DNA of 61,959 bases. Source: Candidatus Binatia bacterium. Lineage in GTDB: Bacteria > Desulfobacterota > Binatia > UBA9968 > JAJDTQ01. The DNA lies in NCBI GenBank assembly GCA_022824205.1, contig JAJEAI010000005.1, positions 66,632-128,590 of the forward strand, given 5' to 3'. Of this stretch, positions 57,907 to 61,959 are shown one piece after another; positions within the stretch are counted from its first letter, which is position 1; every line of letters starts with the position of its first letter. Made by a program: the position numbers and the translations under genes. Below the pieces are notes generated by a model. It was not told where the DNA came from and made no database searches. It saw only the letters and a program-made list of their open reading frames with translations.

Positions 57907-58110
57907 ATGGAAATGACCCACTACGCGACACGTGAAGACCTAGCCCAACTGGAAACCCGCGTCGTGGAGCGAATCGGTGCGCTGGAGACCCGGCTGGTGC
58001 GGGACATGCGTGAATCGGAACAGCGCGCCGCCAGCAGGGAGTGGCGCATACTCGGCATCGTCGTCAGCATCGCCGCCGTGGTCGTGGCCACCGTGCGGTA
58101 TCTCGGCTAA
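57907..58110 (+). CDS. Small coiled-coil membrane protein
   Basis: 67 residues: a heptad-rich segment YATREDLAQLETRVVERIGA...LETRLVRDMRESEQ followed by one C-terminal helix ILGIVVSIAAVVVATVRYLG. Such REDLA-coiled-coil-TM proteins are common and of unknown role. The ATG at 57907 follows GGGGAGAATACCC. It lies between the two tRNA genes, on the opposite strand. Confidence 0.65.
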   Translation: MEMTHYATREDLAQLETRVVERIGALETRLVRDMRESEQRAASREWRILGIVVSIAAVVVATVRYLG

Positions 58111-58151
58111 CCCCGTAACCTGTCTACCAACAAGCTGTTGAAGGAAGGTGG

Positions 58152-58239
58152 CGGAGAGAGAGGGATTCGAACCCTCGGTACCCTTTTGGGGTACACACGC
58201 TTAGCAGGCGTGCGCCTTCGACCGCTCGGCCATCTCTCC
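58152..58239 (-). tRNA. tRNA-Ser (anticodon GCT)
   Basis: Starts GGAGAGATGGCCGAGCGGTC on the minus strand. The anticodon stem CACGC/GCGTG has loop CTGCTAA (GCT). A long variable arm (GTACCCCAAAAGGGTAC) is typical of tRNA-Ser. T arm GGGTTCGAATCCC; acceptor GGAGAGA/TCTCTCC. CCA not encoded. Confidence 0.95.
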
Positions 58240-58473
58240 GAAGCAGTTGACGAACCGGGAATATGGCATACGGGCGCGTCCGGGTCAAATTTTTCGGCTT
58301 CCGCGAAGGCGTGCCACTAACACCACGTCGGCCTTCCGGCTCCCCCGACGCAATTTGACAATGCCGGAGGCCGCCAGTAACAAATAGACCCAAAGACAGG
58401 AAGCCTGCGGCGACCGAATCCAAACGGCTTGCCGCCCACCCGGCGCTACCCTGCTTCCCGAACCACCGAACCC

Positions 58474-59907
58474 ATGCCCCAAATCCGAACACGTTTCGCT
58501 CCCAGCCCCACGGGCTACCTGCACATCGGCGGCGCGCGCACGGCGCTGTTCAACTACCTCTACGCGCGGCACTGCGGCGGCAGATTCGTCCTCCGCATCG
58601 AGGACACGGACCGCCAGCGCTCGACCCCCGAGGCCATCGACGCGATCCTGCGGAGCATGGAGTGGCTGCGACTGGAGTGGGACGAGGGGCCATTCTACCA
58701 GACGGAGCGGATGGACCTCTACCAGGACCGGCTCCGGGCGCTCTTGAGCACGGGAGACGCCTACCCTTGCGTGTGCACGCCCGAGACCCTGGACGCCAAG
58801 CGCCAGGCGGCCATGGCCGAGAAGCGCAAGCCGATGTACGACGGGACATGCCGGCCCGCGGAGCGGGAGGCGGTGCCGTTGCCGGAGGGGGTTCCCTTCA
58901 CCATCCGGTTCCGCTCGCCGGAGAGCGGCGCCACGGTGGTGGACGACAAGGTCAAGGGGCAGGTGGAGTTCGACAACACGGAGCTGGACGACCTGATCCT
59001 GGCGCGCTCGGACGGGAGTCCCACGTACAACTTCTGCGTGGTGTGCGACGACATCGACATGGGCATCACCCACATCGTTCGCGGGGACGACCACCTGTCC
59101 AACACCCCGCGGCAGATGCAGCTCTACCGGGCGCTGGGCTCGGAGCCGCCGGTTTTCGCCCACGTGCCGCTGATCTTGGGCGAGGACAAGAAGCGCCTCA
59201 GCAAGCGCCACGGCGCGACCTCGGTGATGGCTTACCGGGACATGGGCTACTTCCCCGAGGCGCTCAACAACTACCTGGTGCGGTTGGGCTGGTCCCACGG
59301 CGACCAGGAGATCTTCGACGCCCGGGAGCTGGTGGAGAAGTTCGACATCGACGCGGTGGGCAAGTCCTCGGCGGTGTTCAATCCGGAGAAGCTCCTGTGG
59401 CTCAACGCCCACTACCTCAAGAGCCGGCCGCTTCCGCAACTGGCGGAGGAGGCGATCCCCTACCTCGCGGACAAGGGCTACGCGGCGCCGTGGGACAGCG
59501 CGTGGTTGGAGAAGATGGTGGACACCCTGAGGGAACGGGCCAAGTCGCTGGTGGAACTGGTGGACATGGCCCACTACTTCCTCACCGAAGCGGTCGACAT
59601 CGACGACAAGGCCGGGCGCAAGCACTTGGTTCCCGAGGCCAGGAACCTGCTCCAGGAGGTATCCGTCAAGCTCGGCAACCTGGCCGACTTCAACGAGGCG
59701 GGCATCGAGCAGGTGTTCGGCGACGTCATCGCGGAGCGGGGCATCAAGCTGGGCAAGGTGGCCCAGCCGGTGCGGGTGGCGCTCACCGGCTCCACCGTGA
59801 GCCCGGGTATCTACGAGGTCATCGACGTGCTGGGGAGGGACGTGACCCTGGCGCGGCTCGCGGCGGGCATCCGCTACATCGACGCCCACCCTTCAACCCA
59901 AGGCTGA
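58474..59907 (+). CDS. gltX: Glutamyl-tRNA synthetase
   Basis: 477 residues. The class I HIGH motif is at residues 10-20 (PSPTGYLHIGG). KMSKS appears as KKRLSKRHG. The zinc-binding region has PCVCTPETLDA and YDGTCRP. It charges tRNA-Glu with glutamate (or tRNA-Gln in a non-discriminating form, not decidable here). The ATG at 58474 fits the family N-terminus. No strong ribosome site is visible. Confidence 0.95.
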   Translation: MPQIRTRFAPSPTGYLHIGGARTALFNYLYARHCGGRFVLRIEDTDRQRSTPEAIDAILRSMEWLRLEWDEGPFYQTERMDLYQDRLRALLSTGDAYPCVCTPETLDAKRQAAMAEKRKPMYDGTCRPAEREAVPLPEGVPFTIRFRSPESGATVVDDKVKGQVEFDNTELDDLILARSDGSPTYNFCVVCDDIDMGITHIVRGDDHLSNTPRQMQLYRALGSEPPVFAHVPLILGEDKKRLSKRHGATSVMAYRDMGYFPEALNNYLVRLGWSHGDQEIFDARELVEKFDIDAVGKSSAVFNPEKLLWLNAHYLKSRPLPQLAEEAIPYLADKGYAAPWDSAWLEKMVDTLRERAKSLVELVDMAHYFLTEAVDIDDKAGRKHLVPEARNLLQEVSVKLGNLADFNEAGIEQVFGDVIAERGIKLGKVAQPVRVALTGSTVSPGIYEVIDVLGRDVTLARLAAGIRYIDAHPSTQG

Positions 59908-59914
59908 GCCACAC

Positions 59915-60835
59915 TTACCCGTCTCGCCGGCGCATCCTCTCGTGGTTCAGCACGTAGAGGCCGCTGCCGCACACCAGCGCCATCCCGGCGTATGTCACCG
60001 CATCCGGCCAGTGCCCGAAGAACAACACTCCCCAGAACACCGACATGGGCAGCGCCACGTACTCGAACGGCGCCAGCACCGCGGGCACGGAGACGCGATA
60101 TCCCTGGGACATGAGGTAGCCCGCGACTCCGTTCAAGGCGCCGATGCCGAGGAACAGAACGCCGTCCGCGGTCGACGGGACCGTCCAGGCCCGGAGCAGG
60201 AAAGCAAAGCTCAGGTTGTCGTCGGGGGCGAAGCGCCCGTCTCCCGCCACCAACCCCATGGAGACGCTCGCGACGAGAAAGCCCGCCTGGGCGTAGAAGG
60301 AGATGGTGGAGGCGCGTTCGGTGGTCCCCAGGCGTCGGGTCAGAATCTGCATGACCGCATAGCAACAGGCCGCGGCCAAGGGGAACAGCGCCACCAGCCG
60401 CAGGGTTCCTTCACCGGGACGAAGCATCAGGACGACGCCCGCGAGGCCGACGCACACCGCACCCCAGCCGCGGAGCCCCACGGGCTCGCGCAGCACGAGC
60501 GCGGTCAGCGCGGTGATCAGCACCGGCGCGATGAAGAAGATCGACGTGACCTCGGCGATGCTCATGGCGGCGAGACCAAGGAAAATGGTGCTGTTGGCCG
60601 TGACCAGCAAGGTGGAACGGGCGAGATGCAGGCCGATGCGGCGAGTGCGCCACAGCCGAAGGCCGCCTTCGAGACGCATGGCGCACAACGTCACCGCCAC
60701 CGCGCTGGTGGCGCGCACCAGGATGATCTCGTGCAGTGGATATTCCCCGCTCAGCCACTTGATGGTGGCGTCCTGGAGGATGAAGAGGGTCGCCGCGCCG
60801 ACGACGCAGGCAATCCCGAGCATGCGTTGGTCCAT
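59915..60835 (-). CDS. EamA/DMT-superfamily transporter
   Basis: 306 residues, ten hydrophobic segments in two EamA repeats (first about 1-130, second about 145-290). It starts MDQRMLGIACVVGAATLFIL; GVAGYLMSQGYRVSVPAVLA is the conserved second-half motif. Likely exports small metabolites. It converges with gltX, seven bases apart, with no obvious terminator. Confidence 0.85.
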   Translation of the reverse strand: MDQRMLGIACVVGAATLFILQDATIKWLSGEYPLHEIILVRATSAVAVTLCAMRLEGGLRLWRTRRIGLHLARSTLLVTANSTIFLGLAAMSIAEVTSIFFIAPVLITALTALVLREPVGLRGWGAVCVGLAGVVLMLRPGEGTLRLVALFPLAAACCYAVMQILTRRLGTTERASTISFYAQAGFLVASVSMGLVAGDGRFAPDDNLSFAFLLRAWTVPSTADGVLFLGIGALNGVAGYLMSQGYRVSVPAVLAPFEYVALPMSVFWGVLFFGHWPDAVTYAGMALVCGSGLYVLNHERMRRRDG

Positions 60836-60969
60836 GGTCTCGATTTCAGTGATGGGTCAGTTTTTACAATCGTCACCCCTCCGTTGCCTGGAAAGAGTGG
60901 GGCGGGGAGAACGCGGCAAAGGCTGGCAACGCCCGCTGGACCCGTAATGCGGAGTAGCCGCGCCTCGCC

Positions 60970-61005
60970 TTGACAATTTCTTTGGACCTATCATATTGAT
61001 AGGTC
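60970..61005 (+). promoter_or_regulatory. Promoter overlapped by a perfect palindromic operator
   Basis: TTGACA (60970-60975), a 16-base spacer and CATATT (60992-60997). The perfect palindrome GACCTATCA-TAT-TGATAGGTC (60985-61005) covers the -10 box and ends two bases before the start codon at 61008. This is the expected layout for autorepression by the helix-turn-helix antitoxin encoded downstream. Confidence 0.75.
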
Positions 61006-61007
61006 AG

Positions 61008-61367
61008 ATGAGTTCATCCGGCATCCCTCTTCACAAGGAGACGCCGAACTCTCCGCCGGATGATTTGGTGGAGCGTGTTCAATCGTTAGCCAATGAAGAT
61101 ACCCTGAATGTCTGGATGGGGGAACCGCATTTCAGGGATCGGATGGTGAAACGAGGGATCCATATGCGCTCAGTGTTGGAAGTATTGCGGCACGGAAGAC
61201 CCGTCGCAAAGCCTCGGCTGGACGAATATGGGGATTGGCGGATCGAGATGCGTCGCAAGGTTGCAGGCCAACGCGTTCACGTAGTCGTGGCGGTTTGCGC
61301 CGACCACGTGGAGTGCATCACCACTTGGGCCGCAGGAACACATCAACGGAGGGAGGACCATGAATGA
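61008..61367 (+). CDS. DUF4258-like putative toxin of a toxin-antitoxin pair
   Basis: 119 residues with the DUF4258 pattern HFRDRMVKRGIHMRSVLEVL, then DWRIEMRRKVAGQRVHVVVA and VCADHVECITTWA. This is a small barnase/RelE-like fold found as toxin beside MqsA-type antitoxins. The ATG at 61008 lies right behind the operator. The leader would be very short, so a downstream ATG or leaderless start is possible. Overlaps the antitoxin gene by eight bases; toxin-first order as in mqsRA. Confidence 0.75.
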   Translation: MSSSGIPLHKETPNSPPDDLVERVQSLANEDTLNVWMGEPHFRDRMVKRGIHMRSVLEVLRHGRPVAKPRLDEYGDWRIEMRRKVAGQRVHVVVAVCADHVECITTWAAGTHQRREDHE

Positions 61368-61818
61368 TGAGAAGTACCACTATCTGGAGTGTGGGCTGGA
61401 CGACGTTTATCTGGTGAACGGATTCGAGCGAAAAGAGTCTCCACGAGGACTTAGCATCGCGATCAACGACATTGACAAGCTTCACCGGGCGATTGGCGAG
61501 TACCTTTGTCTCAGGAAGAAAGAACTAACCGGAAAAGAGATCCGATTCCTGCGTCGAGAGCTGCTCATGTCTCAATCGACGCTGGCGCACCTGTTGGATG
61601 TAGGTGAACAGACCGTTCACCGATGGGAGACGGGCAAGTCCGACATGCCAAGAGCGGCAGAGGCGTTGCTGAGACTCATGTATAGAAAAGACACGGCAAG
61701 CGGCGTGAGAGACCAGTTGAACCGCATTGCCGATCTCGAAGACGAGATAGACCACAAACAGCAGATGATATTTGAGCTCATGGCAAACAGGCGAGGAGAA
61801 TGGAAGTTGGCTGCTTAG
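61360..61818 (+). CDS. MqsA-like helix-turn-helix antitoxin
   Basis: 152 residues. The N-terminal part (YHYLECGLDDVYLVNGFERK) resembles the YgiT/MqsA N-domain but without zinc cysteines. The XRE helix-turn-helix follows (LTGKEIRFLRRELLMSQSTL, AHLLDVGEQTVHRWETGKSD), then a coiled tail. It presumably represses its own promoter through the palindrome at 60985-61005. The stop TAG coincides with the apparent end of an IS1380-like element. Confidence 0.78.
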   Translation: MNDEKYHYLECGLDDVYLVNGFERKESPRGLSIAINDIDKLHRAIGEYLCLRKKELTGKEIRFLRRELLMSQSTLAHLLDVGEQTVHRWETGKSDMPRAAEALLRLMYRKDTASGVRDQLNRIADLEDEIDHKQQMIFELMANRRGEWKLAA

Positions 61819-61959
61819 CCCGGATATTTCACCAAGGGTGGGGAGCGGGACCTCAGTTCGTGATATAAAGTAATCATATCAACGACTTGGCGGGTCGAGG
61901 AACGAGGTCCCACGATGACAGAGTGTATTTTGGAGCAACTGGAATTTCAAGGGCTTGGG
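61816..61959 (+). mobile_element. Left end of a probable IS1380-like element (partial)
   Basis: The sequence TAGCCCGGATATTTCACCAA at 61816 looks like the terminal repeat of IS1380-type elements. The region to 61914 is non-coding and is followed by the start of a transposase-like frame. The right end is outside the window. Confidence 0.5.
61915..61959 (+). CDS. Putative IS1380-family transposase, first 15 codons
   Basis: ATG 61915 after GAGGAACGAGGTC opens MTECILEQLEFQGLG, which runs off the window. This resembles the beginning of IS1380 transposases (xxEFQGLGRR...). Too short for certainty. Confidence 0.5.
   Translation, partial: MTECILEQLEFQGLG

Overview
The window is high-GC, bacterial chromosome-like DNA with strong AGGAGG-type ribosome sites, two tRNA genes and gltX. 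The gene content (Mrp antiporter, several TTT and TRAP uptake systems, many one-step catabolic enzymes) fits a Gram-negative heterotroph. The mixture of tripartite transporters, atypical thiamine-diphosphate (ThDP) enzymes, aromatic dioxygenases and hyper-palindromic repeats resembles uncultured lineages such as Tectomicrobia/Entotheonella or Binatota. No gene here fixes the taxonomy, so that is only a guess.

Layout. 1-2470: family I CoA-transferase subunits and the start of mrpA, all on the minus strand. 2972-9827: an iron-sulfur/NrfD fusion, a leaderless molybdopterin oxidoreductase and TctA/TctB permeases. They converge, through a perfect bidirectional terminator, on two tandem TctC binding proteins (9919-12039). 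12116-13111: a non-autonomous IS-like element with an internally deleted integrase, followed by small unknown genes to 14029. 14289-17783: LigB-type dioxygenase, MFS carrier and PcaHG-like intradiol dioxygenase, facing an acyl-CoA ligase/ThDP enzyme pair (17818-21363). 21753-28324: class II aldolase, then a TRAP transporter and second ThDP enzyme divergent from an IclR regulator across a compact double-promoter/double-operator region. 28409-30505: LigA-LigB-metallo-beta-lactamase operon. 30706-31265: DUF433/DUF5615 pair. 31415-37450: third ThDP enzyme, TctC-TctA-TctB, an ABM-fold protein and an Asp/Glu-racemase-superfamily enzyme. 37449-38256: decayed toxin-antitoxin genes around an intact vapB. 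38335-43266: alpha/beta hydrolase, M1 aminopeptidase, VOC protein and secreted dienelactone hydrolase. 43425-55843: three amidohydrolases, a peptide-type ABC importer without ATPases, an M20 hydrolase, a polysaccharide-deacetylase-like enzyme and a DUF1989 protein. 55941-61959: hipBA, tRNA-Arg, tRNA-Ser, gltX, a DMT exporter, a toxin/MqsA-like antitoxin operon and the start of an IS1380-like element.

How the genes work together. The recurring design is an importer (TTT, TRAP or ABC) beside one or two unusual catabolic enzymes. Three related ThDP enzymes each sit in a different such cassette, which suggests parallel routes for 2-oxo acids or aryl-glyoxylate-like compounds. LigAB and PcaGH-type enzymes point to ring cleavage of dihydroxylated aromatics. 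The dienelactone hydrolase, CoA ligase and CoA-transferase could act further down such routes, but no complete textbook pathway is present.

Intergenic DNA is dominated by palindromic repeats. One family is a nested palindrome built on a roughly 29-39 bp inverted core. Another has TAGTGT ends that supply stop codons to several genes. The candidates I find most novel are the leaderless molybdoenzyme with its FeS-NrfD fusion, the ThDP/TRAP/IclR cassette with its overlapping promoters, and the repeat families.
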